From NCBI RefSeq assembly GCF_000340215.1, contig NW_006921546.1, positions 442,788 through 506,787 of the forward strand: DNA of 64,000 nucleotides. Direction: 5' to 3'. Below, piece after piece: positions 1 to 11,889 of the stretch; position 1 is the stretch's first letter, and each line of letters begins with the position of its first letter. A program made the translations under genes and the position numbers. The stretch comes from Pseudocercospora fijiensis CIRAD86 (Eukaryota; Ascomycota; Dothideomycetes; Mycosphaerellales; Mycosphaerellaceae). Below the pieces are notes generated by a model, which worked only from the letters and a program-made list of their open reading frames with translations, was not told the origin of the DNA and made no database searches.

Positions 1-244
1 ACTACGGTCTCTACGCTTCGTATACACCTAAGCGATTAATATAACGACGATTGCTAGCAAGCGCGACCTTACTACCTTAACGACTACTATTTTGCCTATA
101 CTATATACGCGCTACGCGCTCGGAAATACGATATCTATACGAAGCGGAAAGAGACGGAATACTAGGCTTATTCGAGATATAGCGGCTATAATTAGGAGCT
201 AGAGCGGCACCTAGAGCGGCACCTAGAGCAGGTACGGCGAAATC

Positions 245-2020
245 CTTCTATAACCGCGAAGCCGTATTAGTATATAACTTTACTTACCTAGGTAGAATAA
301 ACCCGGAGGTTGCCCCTCTATAGAAGATCCGAACGATCGAATATAAGCCTTAGGCCTATCTAGGGTTTAAGCTAAACCTAAGCCTACGAGGTATAGTTAA
401 AGATATAATACGATAGCGTATAAAGGCTAGTATACTAGAGCCTTCCTATACCTCGTATCGCAATCTATACTTCCTAGTTTAAAAGAAGATAGCTCCTAGG
501 GAACTAAAGAAGTACCGGCTAATTAACGCTATATAAAAGTTTAATATAGTTACGATTAGAGATACTAACCTTACCCCGGAGACTAATAGGTTCTTAGAAG
601 CCTTTACTAACTATATTATAGCCTTACTAGTTAACGTATTCTCGGGCTACGACTAGATCCCTCTCTACCCTAAGAGCCGGGACCTTACTAGTTTCGAAAC
701 GCCTCTTAGACTATATAGACAAACTACTCTTCCCTAAGGGGCGACTAACTTAGTAGCCTAGTTCGTTCGTATTATAAACTAAGTCCTCGCGGCCTATATC
801 TCCTATATAGCGATGCCTTTCCTAGACGATATCGGTATTAAAGGTCCTAAAACAAGGTACGATAATAAAGAAGTAGAGAGTAGTATCCGGAGGTTCTTCC
901 TCGAATATATCTAGAACCTCGATAGTGTCCTCTACGACCTAGAGCGAGCTAACCTAACGGTCTATAGAGAAAAGCTTTAGCTCCTATATAAGCGAATAAA
1001 TTCTGTCGGGTTTGTAACCGATAAGAACGGCCGCTATCCTAATAATATACGGGTTCTAAAGATAGTATCCTAGCCGGACCCTACCTATTAGAAGGATATC
1101 CGAACCTAGCTTAGAGTAGTCTCCTACTTCTATATCTAGGTCGAGAACTTTGTATTAGTATATAAGCCTTTATATACCTTACTTAAGAAGGATACTAAGT
1201 TTTAATAGACCTCCGTATACTAAGTAGCTAAGGATATAGTAACTAAGGCACTCGTTAGCGTACCTACACTTATATCTATTAACTACTTAGAGGATACGGG
1301 TTTGCTAGTTATCGCTATCGACTCGAGCGGGGAAGGCTATAGCGAGATACTAATATAGTATAATCGTAAAGAACTATCTTTACGTTACCCTATCTAGTAC
1401 GACTTAGGTCTATAGAAACTAATCGAGGCCCGATATAACGCCGGCAAGCGAGAATGCCTTAGAGTCTATAAGGCTCTAAAGAAGTTCTAACTATAGCTCT
1501 TTAGTATATTCTTTCGCCTAGAGATCGATACTTAGACGCTAGTCTATTAGCTTAACCGTATAGCCTCCGACCTACTAAACTCTATAATAGCTCGGTAGGT
1601 TACCTAGATCTATTTATTTAACTTCGACGTCTTCTATATTCCTAGTAAGAAGCATACTAGACCGGATAGCCTTTCTAGGTAGCCTGCTATAGAAGAGGAT
1701 ATCGCCGAGATAATAGAAGAAGAGGATATCGACGCAGTTATTAACTGTACCTTCTTTACTGCCTTCTATATTAATGCTATACTAGCAATTACTAGGTCCG
1801 CTACCGATAAATAGCCCGATAACTAACCTAGTAACTAACCTAACGAACCTAACGGGTAGCCTAAGGATAAGCCCGAAGAAGGTCCTACTAGTAGTAGCGA
1901 TAACGAGACTAGTACTAAGGCGGATAAATTAGATAGAGATAATATCCTTAATAGGGTCTACTCCGACGACTCCTATTATATCGCCTACTTCCTAACCTAT
2001 ATAAAGAAAGCACCTAGTCT
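245..2020 (+). pseudogene. Ty3/gypsy pol fragment (RT-RNase H), RIP-inactivated
   Basis: Reading through stops gives a Ty3/gypsy polymerase: RT with an FLDD catalytic box at 819-830 followed by IGIKGPK, a downstream IDSSGEGYSE segment typical of the RNase H-like domain (about 1315-1350), and the PSKKHTRPDSLSR connection end (about 1640-1680). It is closely related to the pol of element B, which lies inverted at about 29,490-27,790; nearly all differences I compared are C/T or A/G. Upstream of 245 the similarity to B stops. Downstream the integrase is missing because a hAT element begins at 2021, just where B continues. The many in-frame TAA/TAG codons sit where B-type sequence suggests Gln or Trp, as expected from RIP. 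The fragment cannot be functional. Confidence 0.88.
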
Positions 2021-4772
2021 TAGACCCCGTAGTAGTTCGGTTTCCGAACTACTAAACGTATATAGTTTAGTTTCTTAGCGGCGAACTAGCTCTATAGTTC
2101 CGGTTTAGTTTTTTCGAACTATATAGATTTCTAGTTTAAACTAGAGACTATATTAGTTTTACTATAAGGATACTCTTATTCGACTACCGGCTACGATTGC
2201 CGGCTATAATAGCAACTAGGTTACATTTACTATGCTCTATTGCCGTTACTAGGGCGTAGTTACTATTACTAGGGCGTAGTTGCTATTACTAGGGCGTAGT
2301 TGCTATTACTAGGGCGTAGTTGCCGTAGTTGCGAAAGCTTACCTATATAACGTTACGTAGGCGGTAACAATTAGGGCTTCGCGATATTCTTATACCTTTT
2401 AACTTCTTCCTCTATACCTATACTAATAATAACTACTATACGCTACGCCCCTACCCCTTTTCCTTATAATAGTAAGAGAGAAGCGCGCCGCGCGCTAAAT
2501 AGAAGATAGAACTAAAGACCGCGAGTTTATTTTACCTAAATATCTAACTAAAAAGCGTAAAACTGAAAAGGAGTACTCTACGAAGAAGAATTCTATACGA
2601 GACTACGAGAGAAAGGAGAAGATAGATAAGGATAAAAGAGCTAAGGATAAGAGAAGAAAGGCGCGGAATAAGGCATTCTATCGATAGCTAGCGCCTATAG
2701 AAAAAAGTAAAGATTAGAATAAGAAGATGATCTAAGAGAAGGCTAAGAGGAGGAAAGAATTATAGCTAGTTTTCGAGCGTAAAGTTCTAGTAGCGTAAGT
2801 TAATCTAGCTAGCGGCCGTAGCTAGCAGCTATAGCCGGTAGCTATAGCCGGTATATTTTTCTTTAAGACGTTAACTAATAGCACTTAGACCTGTAGCAGC
2901 TACCTCTATCGATACGACCGATAGTAACGGAGATATTTAGATAGCCGATAACAACAATGCTAGAGTTTAGGATGCCGGGACAGAGCTTAATACTACGAAT
3001 AAAGGGACTAAAAAAAGCGAGGAGATACTATACGTCGATCTAGTAATAGGTATAGTCTTAGGGCCTAACGCTATAGACGATAAGCGCTAGGAGTAGATCG
3101 AGTATAGTTAAAGAGACGAGATACTAGTAAAGGGCTAAGGCATAAGTCCTATTAATCTAGAAAATTATAGTTAAAGCTACTACGAAAAGCTAGCAAGGAT
3201 TAGAATCGAGGCTAGGCGTCTTTATATCCTTAATATAGAGTAGAAGTTTCTTTATTAGTATTAGAGCGAAGCCTTTACGTCTATAAAGGCAAAGTAGCTT
3301 ACGATTAATACGATCGGGGCTAGGTATCTAGGGACGGCAGAAGTATTACTAAAGGAGGAAGGGGTATAGGTAATTATTCTATACTCGGTATATATAGCCG
3401 GCCTTCGTAGCCGGCAGATACTAATAGTTAAATAGAAAGCGTTTCTCGAGGGTAGAGTACTACTACAGTACTACTATATAAAATCTTTAGTAAGGTAGAG
3501 AGGGCTTATATCCGGAATCTAAGCTACTAGTAGGATAGGTTAGCGTTAAAATTCTCTAAATCTCTATATAAGCCTCCGAAGGATTACCTATTTTAGCGAT
3601 ACGGCTTTATCTCGACTACTCCGTAGGCATCCGACGAAGCTCGAGCGCTCTTTAAGGTCTTTACTAAGAAGCGGAAGGAGTTCGAGGATTAGGATTAGTT
3701 AATAGAGCTATTAGTTAGTCTTAGGTTTCGTAGTTAGACTCGGCCTAAGCATTTGCTTATCGAGTGTCTTACGCCGAAAGAGGATAGATTAAGACTAAAA
3801 ACGAGCTTAGATTCGTTAGGTATAGTAGCTCGGTTCCGTTAGTAGGAGAGAGCTACCGTATAGAAGGCAAAATTCAGATAGTTAGGGTAGCTAGGAAAGA
3901 AATTCTAGTAGTTAGGCTAGCTAGGGTAGCTAGGAAAAAAAATCTAGTAGTTAGGTAGCTAGGAAACAAAAAAAAAAGGTAGCTAGCTATTTACTACCTA
4001 GCTATTCCTAACGATACGATACTATAAAAGAAAGGGTGTTTCCCTATAGCTACTAGTATATATCTACTACTCCTAAGTCCTTACCTTACCGTACGAAACT
4101 TTAAAATATACCGACCGATATTATATATATACTAGGCGCTATACTAGGAAGGGTAATAACGAGACGATAGTCGAAATAGTCTAGTATACGAGCGAGATTG
4201 CGATAACGTCGAGAGGAGGTCGTATACTTACCTTCGAGCCTATCGAGTCCTAGACGACGATTAGGGCTAGATTTATCCTCTCCGAATCCTAGTAGTAGGA
4301 ATTTATAATAGGGTACTACTACCTAGTTCTTACCTTTATAGAGTCTAAGTAGAAGGTTATTCGGAGATATAAGAATATCGAGTATTAACCTAGATATCTT
4401 CGAAAAGGCTAGCTAGGCGTATCTTTAGAAACCCGAGTATATAGAGCAGTTTAATTAATAGGTCTATAAGATATAGTTCCCTTTATACTTATATTCGAAG
4501 CAGTATAAACTCCGGAGGTACTTAATACGATAGGGTAGTAAGGAGCGAATAGATACATTCTAGAAGTTCTTTATAGAGGGGCTATTATACTATTATATAA
4601 CTTCTCGACTTAAAGGTTACTTAGTAATTATCTATAACTTCTACGGTTTAATCTTTAAATACCCGAAACTAGGGGATAGGAACTTATCGCCTATAACCTA
4701 TCTCTATTCTAAACGGTATTAGGAATCTTAAGAAGAGAGGAGGGTTAATATAGATATAGCGTTCTAGAAAGA
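2013..4772 (+). mobile_element. hAT transposon, partial copy 1 (5' end and cargo ORF)
   Basis: Starts at 2021 with TAGACCCCG..AGTAGTTCGG, the same terminus as the right end of the large hAT at 45,092, which is inverted relative to it. Base-by-base similarity to 45,092 down to about 41,240 continues to about 4772. Positions 2013-2020 (cctagtct) are the probable 8-bp target duplicate, but I did not find the matching copy because the element is truncated. It carries four 20-bp subterminal repeats (2241-2320) and a long relic ORF rich in Lys/Arg at its start (about 2540-2790). That ORF continues to about 4770, and I do not recognise its product. The transposase portion seen at 39,913-41,170 is absent, and a GATCC fold-back replaces it at the truncation point. 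Confidence 0.8.
2241..2320 (+). repeat. 20-bp subterminal tandem repeat of hAT copy 1, four units
   Basis: Four consecutive 20-bp units ending in TTACTAGGGCGTAGT at 2241, 2261, 2281 and 2301. The inverted hAT copy has five such units at 44,669-44,768 plus a separated one near 44,850. Repeats just inside the ends of hAT elements are commonly transposase-binding sites in characterised members; that role is inferred here. Confidence 0.85.
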
Positions 4773-4990
4773 CGTTACGAAAACTTTTTTTCTAATCGCG
4801 TCGATTCTATCGATCCTATCGATCCTAAGCGATCCTAAGCGATCCTAAGCGATCCTAAGCGATCCTAAGCGATCCTAAGCGACCGAGTCGCAACCTAACT
4901 CGCGCCTAGGTCGCTTAGGATCGATAGGATCGACGCGATCGACGCGATCGATAGAATCGCTTAGCTAAATTTTTATATATATAGGATCGC
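4773..4990. repeat. GATCC-rich fold-back, related to the 1-kb TIR element
   Basis: Begins CGTTACGAAAACTTT, the terminus of the inverted-repeat element at 41,515-42,533, and continues with the same GATCG/GATCC-type sequence. It includes about six copies of the 10-mer GATCCTAAGC, then an inverted GATCGATAGGATCGACGCG stretch, so the segment can fold on itself. The expected right terminus (TTTTCGTAACG) is missing and the left flank is not TA. I therefore read it as a rearranged or truncated copy at the point where hAT copy 1 stops. Confidence 0.6.
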
Positions 4991-5100
4991 TCTAGGTCGC
5001 TCGTAGTCGCAGTTACGGTCGTTAGTAATGTTTATACTATTCGTATATTGCTATATTAATACTTATCGACTCGTCGACTCGGTCGTATTAGTCGACTCGG
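4990..5100. other. Possible subterminal repeats of the Plavaka-like element
   Basis: Contains repeated GACTCGTCGACTCGGT-like words (5065-5103). A similar inverted word set occurs near 9025-9050 on the far side of the transposase relic. They may be subterminal repeats of that element, but no clean terminus or target duplication is visible. Confidence 0.3.
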
Positions 5101-8100
5101 TCTAAACTAGAATATACTAGTAGTACTATAGGTTTAAGTGTATTACTATTACTATTAACCGTTAATACTATATATCGCTATATCCTGTCTTATACGTTCT
5201 CTATTAACTATAAAATCATTCTTCGCCGCCTTAGTATTATTATTATCTGTATTTCGGAGGTGCGATTTCTATATACTCTACTCGGTACGTTGTCTTTTTA
5301 TTACTCGCCCGTAAGCCTTTATAGCTCGCATTTCCTTATCCTCCTATTCCTCGTTGTAAATTGTATTATATATCTCGAAATTAACTATACTATTAATATA
5401 GCGAGTCCTATATAGGGCGCCTTTGTCTACGGGTACGGCGTATAATATATAATAGACTAGTAGTAGGCTATATACCCGTCGCCTTTTAAGTCTACTATAG
5501 TACGGTAAAAGACGCCGTAGCCGGATTATCGTTAGACTATACGCATCCTAGTACTCGCTCTTATCGTTAATATAGTCGTAAAGCTTAATAAAAACGCCTA
5601 TAACGGGCCTCCGTTTCGTTCTAAGCCCCTTCCTATATTTGATTCCTATTTCTATATTAATCGAGATTACGTACTTTAGTTGCGCTAGTAGGCGACCGCC
5701 GAATCGAACCGCTAATTTATTAGGTGTTTCTATATAATTAACGTTGTATTCCTATACCTATATAAAATTATAACGTCTGTTGCCGTAGAGCTCCTCCTAG
5801 TTTAGTATATATCTCGCGAAGTCGGCTACTACTACGTTAGGATGTTCTATATCCTTACCCGTAGGCTTCTAGTATCGGATTCTACCGTAGAAGCAGATCT
5901 CTATATCTAGGACGTATATATAGTCCGTTACGATGTCGTTAGGGTCGGCTACGGTGCTTAATACGCTATTCTTATCGTAGGTACCCTATTGCCGTATAAA
6001 TACCGTAATCGCTTACTAGAAGTCGCGACCTAGGTTCTCTTCTATTATAGCTATAGCCTCCCTTATCGTAATCTACTTAACCGATTCCTTTCTATTCCTC
6101 CGTTTCTCGGGCTAGTATCCTAGGATATCCTCTACTAGCTATACTATAGTTAGTATTATTACCTATTATATATACTCCTTAACGGTGCGAGCATTTATAG
6201 GGATTGCTATATATTCTTTATCGTCTTCGGCCTATATATTTAATTTGTTAGTATCGCTATCTAGTATACTTTCTTCCTAGGTAGGCTTCTTGTTTATTAG
6301 CCGAAATTCAAGCCTTAGTAGTTTATAGTGTTTGTGCTCGAAATAGCCGGTATTTAAGTCTAGAAGATTGCCGAACGTCTTAATATAGCTCGGGGTATAT
6401 ATTATGCCGTAGAAATTTAGTATATTAAAGTGCCCTTCTATTTGTATTATTATTAGCTCGTTAGCTTCGTCGTCCTCGTCTGTTATAAGCGTATCGTCGT
6501 TATTTAAATCGTTCGTTCTTCGCGTAGTAGCCTTCGCCTCCCGCTAGGCCCTCTTCTATACCTTTATTACCCTATATAGGCGAAACACATTCTTCTATTC
6601 GTTTATCCGGTATAATACTATCCTTAGATACTTAACTGTTTCGTCGTTATAGCATCTATATATCGCTAGAACGGTAAAGTCTACTAGTATACGTAGAAAT
6701 CTTATCGCCTACGGTTAACGGACCTCTTCGAGTAGTAGTATAAATACAACTAATAAGACTCGTAGGACGCTTTGCTACTCTTAGCCTATCTACTAAGTAA
6801 CTACTAAGTAGTAGTAGAACTTACGAAGATTAGTATATACAGGTATATACGCGAACCGTCTGTCTAGTATTATATCGATAATCCCTTATACTACTGTTTT
6901 CCCTAGCTTTCTTGTTTTAGTAGATAGGCCCCTATTTAGGGTCGAGTCGGTATCTAGTCGGTATCTCTTCGTTTTTATATAGCTTATCTTATCTACTAGT
7001 AGGTCCGTAGTCTATTAGATTGCGTATATTAGCACTCCTTTTAGTAGCTAGTATAGTATATCTACTACTTAAGACCGGTATATATCGACGTATTTCTAGC
7101 GCTATATAAAGCAATCGATATTATAGACGTTCTACGGATCCTTCGCTATATATTCGCCTTTGCGTTACCTTAGATATCGCTACTTCGTAGAGTCGTATAA
7201 CCGCTATTCTACTATAATATCGAGGTGCTCTCGTTCTATCGGATATACTAGGTAACTTAGATAATGTATGTTTATCTTAACTCCGGTAATTGCAACTTAC
7301 TCTTTATAGTCTAGTAATATTACTACTAAGATTAGAAAGCACCTAAGCGTCGCGCTATCTACGTATATAATGTCCTAGCCCTCGCTATAGGCCGCTTTTA
7401 TAGCAGAGCGAAAGATATATACTATCGATATATAATATATACTGTTTTTAGTAAAACTATCGCTATCTTTAACGACCGGTAGTAGTCCTAGTAAGATCGT
7501 GCCGGGTCTGTTATTCGCGTTGCGTGCTCGTACGTATAGGTTTCCGATAGTAAGGTATATAGGGTATGCTGTTAAGTTACCTTAGTAGTTAGTTATCTGC
7601 GTTTTATCGGTTAATACGATTAGAGGTATAATCGTTACGCCGTCTATATTTATCTTGCTCTAGGTATCCTACTACTAGTCTACTAACGCTATATTAGAGT
7701 AGATTCGCTATAGTAGGTCGTTAGTCGTCTACGCTCGATATAGCTTATATACTAGATTATTCCTAAAGCTACTATAACCTATTAAGAATATTACTACTCT
7801 CTTAACGGATCGGTATCGTAGTACTAGTTCTGTACTACCGTAACCCGTTCGACTTATCGGAAGGTACAGCTTTCGAACCTTTATTTAACCTAATGCCTTC
7901 GATAGTAGTATACCGCTAGCTCGTAGTTTCGACGTTATAACCTTTACGCTTTTCTAGCTTAGTAGATCGTATAGTAGTACTAGCCTCTCGTCGTCGAAAA
8001 GCCTCGTAATTATATATCCGGATATTCTCTCTCTCTTTAAGAATTACGTAAAGCTTATATCGAATAGTAACTTAAATGTTCCGTACTTGCCCGAAGTATC

Positions 8101-8900
8101 TTATATTCGTATTTTAACGCTGCTTATAGATTAGGCGCTTATATTTACTCTACTATACTAAACTGTAATTATACTATACCTAGCTATAGGCTTACTAGCG
8201 GTATAGCTAGTATATTTGGTAAATATATCGATATTATCCGCGGTACGGTAGCCTTTTAGTATTAGCCGTAATCTTATTAACTTCTAGCTTCCTAGCGTTA
8301 TTGTCGTTCCGGCGGTAGTTACCTATACGCTCTCTATTTCGTCTTCGTCCGCTAGGCTATTTTATATATCGAATTCCGGTAATTTAAGATATCTATCCTA
8401 TTTAATGCTATCTATACTTCCTTTGTCTTCCTATAGCGCTAGTACTATTAGCGTTAATATCGTTGCTAGAATAGCTTCTATTATACCTTCTTTATTTACG
8501 TCTTGCTATATACCTTCTAGTATCGATCTATCGTCGGCTTGTTCGGCGCTCTAGTCGCTACCTTAGATCGTATATAAGTTAAGTCGGGCTCGCTTCGCGG
8601 TATTATTTATAGTAGAATCGTGCTCGGCAAATTCTTTTAGTACGACGCGTTTATCGTACTTGTTTCTATATTGCTTATAGCCGTAGGAGCTTTTAAGTAG
8701 CCGGTTATATAACCCGTATTCGATATAGTAAGATATTACTATATATATAGCTAGCTTTCGATAATAGGCGCTATTATTATAGCTACTATAGGTTTGTCGT
8801 ATATCGACGTATACGAAGTTACTAAGGCTCTTTAGCCCTACTATAAGTGCAGTGCTTAGTAAACCCCCCTTACTACTACGAAGTTAGATATAAGTCGGGG
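5100..8900 (-). pseudogene. Plavaka-type (KDZ-related) DNA transposase relic
   Basis: The minus strand, read through RIP stops and a few frame changes, gives a protein of roughly 1,200 residues. Landmarks match the fungal Plavaka family: LTDKTQITNYQGN followed by TAYPIYLTIGNL (about 7,640-7,540), corresponding to the family's S/T-DKT-L-T..A-W-P-Y-T-GN core; DILYQLLKGV (about 7,050-7,020), corresponding to DLLHQLxKGxF; and a later GHFNILNFYG..Y.KTFG block with LLDLNTGYFEHKHYK (about 6,430-6,300), corresponding to the K-x-H-Y...G-TE-x-ERxH region. A basic tail ends near 5,150. Family assignment rests on recalled motif order, not on an alignment. Many codons are TAA/TAG, so it is inactive. Element ends were not located. 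Confidence 0.62.
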
Positions 8901-10735
8901 TTCGACTCGATATCGATTCGTAGCTCGTAGATTCGGCAAAAACTCGGATTTATCCGTTTGATTATACTAACTTAATATTACTCTACTAGCGCCTTTTGCG
9001 ATAATATTTAAATACTAATTTGTATACCGACTCGCCGTCCGACTCGGTTACTAGTTAGGACTAATCGGAAAATTAATACTAAAAATAAACGACCGTACTA
9101 TATTTCGACTAGATTTCTACGTTACTCCTAACGCCCTAAGGCCTATATATTATACCGTAAAATGCGTTGTATATATTTGATTCTATACACGTGTAGAAGT
9201 AGCATTGCTCCGGTTTAATACTGCCCTATAGTATTATTAATCGCGTTAAATTCGCCCGGTACTACTAAGGCTTACTCTAGTTATATTATAGCTAGGTTGT
9301 ATTCCTAAGTAAAGTAAACGAATAGCGCTCGAGCAACTGCTAGCAAGCATTGCTTAGCCGACTTAGTAACGACGTCGTTTAAGGCGGCATCTAATAAGCG
9401 GTTTATATTAAATCTAAGGCCTCTAAGACTCGTAGTAGTTACGACTACCCTATCGGTGCGCCTATTAGATAGAAGTATAAAGCCTTATTCTGTCGACTCT
9501 ATTTGATTTTTGTGTGTGTACTATTGTATACACGCTATTATATAGACCTATACGCCGACTTATTAATATTAACCTATGTCTTAACCTCTAGCGTAGCTAA
9601 GTATCGGGTCTCGTATCGCTCTAGGGATAGTGCGCTAGTTATCCGCTCCCTAGCTAATAGCACTATTCTATTAGCTAGAGCCCGCGGCTCTAACCTGCTT
9701 TAGGGTTCTAGGTATTAAGGTCGGCTAGGTATGTTTCTAGTCGGGGTCGAATTGCCCTTATACTATACTATATCTTCGACGTAGCGAGATCTAGAGCTAA
9801 TCGTATCGATATAGGTACTTTAGCCGGGTGTTACCTACTCGCTCGCCTGTACTTAATAGGATATTGTAGGTTATAACCTAGAGTAGATCGGCTTTCTATA
9901 CTAATAGGCCGGGGAGAGTAACAATACTCGCGTCTACTATTTTCTAGTCGGTAGCAATTATACTACTACTAGTGCCTCTTTCTATTTTATAGGCTAGTTC
10001 GCTAATAAGGATTTGCTACTCGATCGCTCGTATCTAGAAGACTAGTTTATATACCTCCTATACGATCTAGTTCTAGCTAATACTAAGCTCGCCGACTATA
10101 TTATATTTCCGGACGGTAGTGTATTAGACTAGGACGCTAGTAAGGCTCGTGCTATTACTGTAGTCCGCGGCGTAGATAAGTAGTATATCGATAGTGTCTA
10201 GATAATTACGTTTTACTATAACTTAAATGTTTAGCTACCGCTAACTCTAAGTAGTACGATAAACGTTTGCTACGGTCGGCTTATTACTTAAGGCAGTATT
10301 ATATACTATCGTAGGTTTAGCGTACGAGTATTGCTAGTCTAGTATAGACATATGTATTATTTATATATAGGGTTGCTAAGTTCGGGGTCGATTAATAATT
10401 TAGGGGCAGAATAATACTACGACTCGGTATCTTAGAGTTAGCCTGCACTTTTCGGTAATACTATTAATATATTAAACTTATATCCTTCTGTATTACGATG
10501 CTATTTTCTAGTATTACTGTCTTCGTGTTAGACGCTTAGTTAGCGCTAGACTAACCTATATCCTATATACTAGCGGTAACTACGCCTTCGCGGATTGTCG
10601 AATTACCTAGAAGTAACTTAAAACATTCCGGTATATATAGCGACTAATTTGATTATAGATACGTATACCTATACATTTTATCGCGATAGGCCTTAATATA
10701 GATTAATGTAGTACCGAAGAGTTTAGCTACTACTA
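8900..10735. other. RIP-mutated repeat-derived DNA, no gene recognised
   Basis: Composition is the same CA/TG-poor type as the neighbours. A 66-codon open frame at 9503-9703 has no recognisable features and lies in sequence where open frames arise by chance. Plus-strand read-through of 9,726-11,150 gives long Tyr/Leu/Ser-rich text without identifiable motifs. Confidence 0.5.
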
Positions 10736-10739
10736 GTTA

Positions 10740-11160
10740 AAATTATTGTCCTAGCTACTACCCTAGTATTCTACTACTACTACTACTGCTACCGACTCGC
10801 TATAGATAGCCTACTTAGCCTCGATTCGTATAAGTTCCGTACTGCTTAACTTTCCGATACCTAGTTTCCTTATCCGATCTAGCCTCCCGGCTACTAGATC
10901 TATATCCTATTGCTACTATTACTACTACCGACTTACTACGGATGCCCTACTCGGCCTAGAGTCGTATAAGTTCTATACTCCTTTACTTCCCGCTATCTAG
11001 TTTCCTTGTCTTATCTAGCCTCCTAGCTACTATATCCACATCCTATCACTACTATTACTACTACTAGCTCGCGGCGGATAGCCTAATTAGTCTCGACTCG
11101 TACGAGTTCCGTACTACTTTAGGTCCCGCTATATAGTTTCTTGTCTTTTATAGCATTTCG
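10740..11160. repeat. Tandem repeat, period about 137 bp, three units
   Basis: Three imperfect units, each with a CTACTACTACTAC-type trinucleotide start (near 10,775, 10,913 and 11,050), a 'tcgta[tc][ag]agttc' core and a CTAGTTTCCTTGTC-like end. Differences between units are mainly C/T and A/G transitions. Confidence 0.75.
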
Positions 11161-11235
11161 TTATAATTCTCGGTAGAAGTACGATAGGATTTTCGTCGCC
11201 GTCGTAGTTATACCGTAGTTAACGAAGGTCGAGGC

Positions 11236-11439
11236 TAATAACGCCGTAGGCTCGGATCTAGTACCGGTATATTAAAAGGGTATATAAGGCTACAATTATT
11301 ATTAAGTAGCTAATCCCTTCGTTATAGGCGAAGGTAAATAGCTCTACCTATAATAAAGAGGTTAGCTACTTAATAATAATTGTAGCCTTATACGCCCTTT
11401 TAATATACTAGTACTAGATCCGAGCCTACGGTATTATTA
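11236..11439. mobile_element. Fold-back / MITE-like element with about 78-bp inverted repeats
   Basis: 11,236-11,314 (starting taataacgccgtaggctcgg) is the near-exact reverse complement of 11,362-11,439, leaving a 47-bp loop. Total length is 204 bp with no coding capacity. Mismatches between the arms are few. Flanking sequence gives no convincing target duplication, so the class is undetermined; a miniature inverted-repeat transposable element is the simplest reading. Confidence 0.75.
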
Positions 11440-11570
11440 GGTTTACGTCGAGTCTAGGCGCTAGATTGCTAAGGTATATATCTAGTATAGGTAAATACGG
11501 CCTTAGTCGTATAGCTAAAGATATAGCAGTAGTAGTATATAAATTGCTAAAGTTTATTCTCCTAATATTT

Positions 11571-11849
11571 TCTTCTTCTTCTTCTTCTTCTTCTTCTTCT
11601 TCTTCTTCTTCTTCTTCTTCTTCTTCTTCTTCTTCTTCTTCTTCTTCTTCTTCTTCTTCTTCTTCTTCTTCTTCTTCTTCTTCTTCTTCTTCTTCTTCTT
11701 CTTCTTCTTCTTCTTCTTCTTCTTCTTCTTCTTCTTCTTCTTCTTCTTCTTCTTCTTCTTCTTCTTCTTCTTCTTCTTCTTCTTCTTCTTCTTCTTCTTC
11801 TTCTTCTTCTTCTTCTTCTTCTTTTTCTTTTTCTTCTTCTTCTTCTTCT
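11571..11849. repeat. TTC/GAA trinucleotide microsatellite, about 93 units
   Basis: About 280 bp of uninterrupted TTC except for two small interruptions (TTTTTC) near 11,822-11,832. It generates an artificial poly-serine frame at 11,466-11,888, which I do not regard as a gene. The tract contains no CpA, so RIP would leave it unchanged. Confidence 0.97.
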
Positions 11850-11889
11850 ACTAGACGAGACTACTCTTATCCGACGTTAAAAACCTAAG

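Noticed and set aside
4773..4990. Full copy of the 1-kb TIR element
   Set aside because: Only one terminus is present and the TA duplicate is missing.
11466..11888. 140-codon open frame, mostly poly-serine
   Set aside because: Produced by the TTC microsatellite; no conserved flanking sequence.
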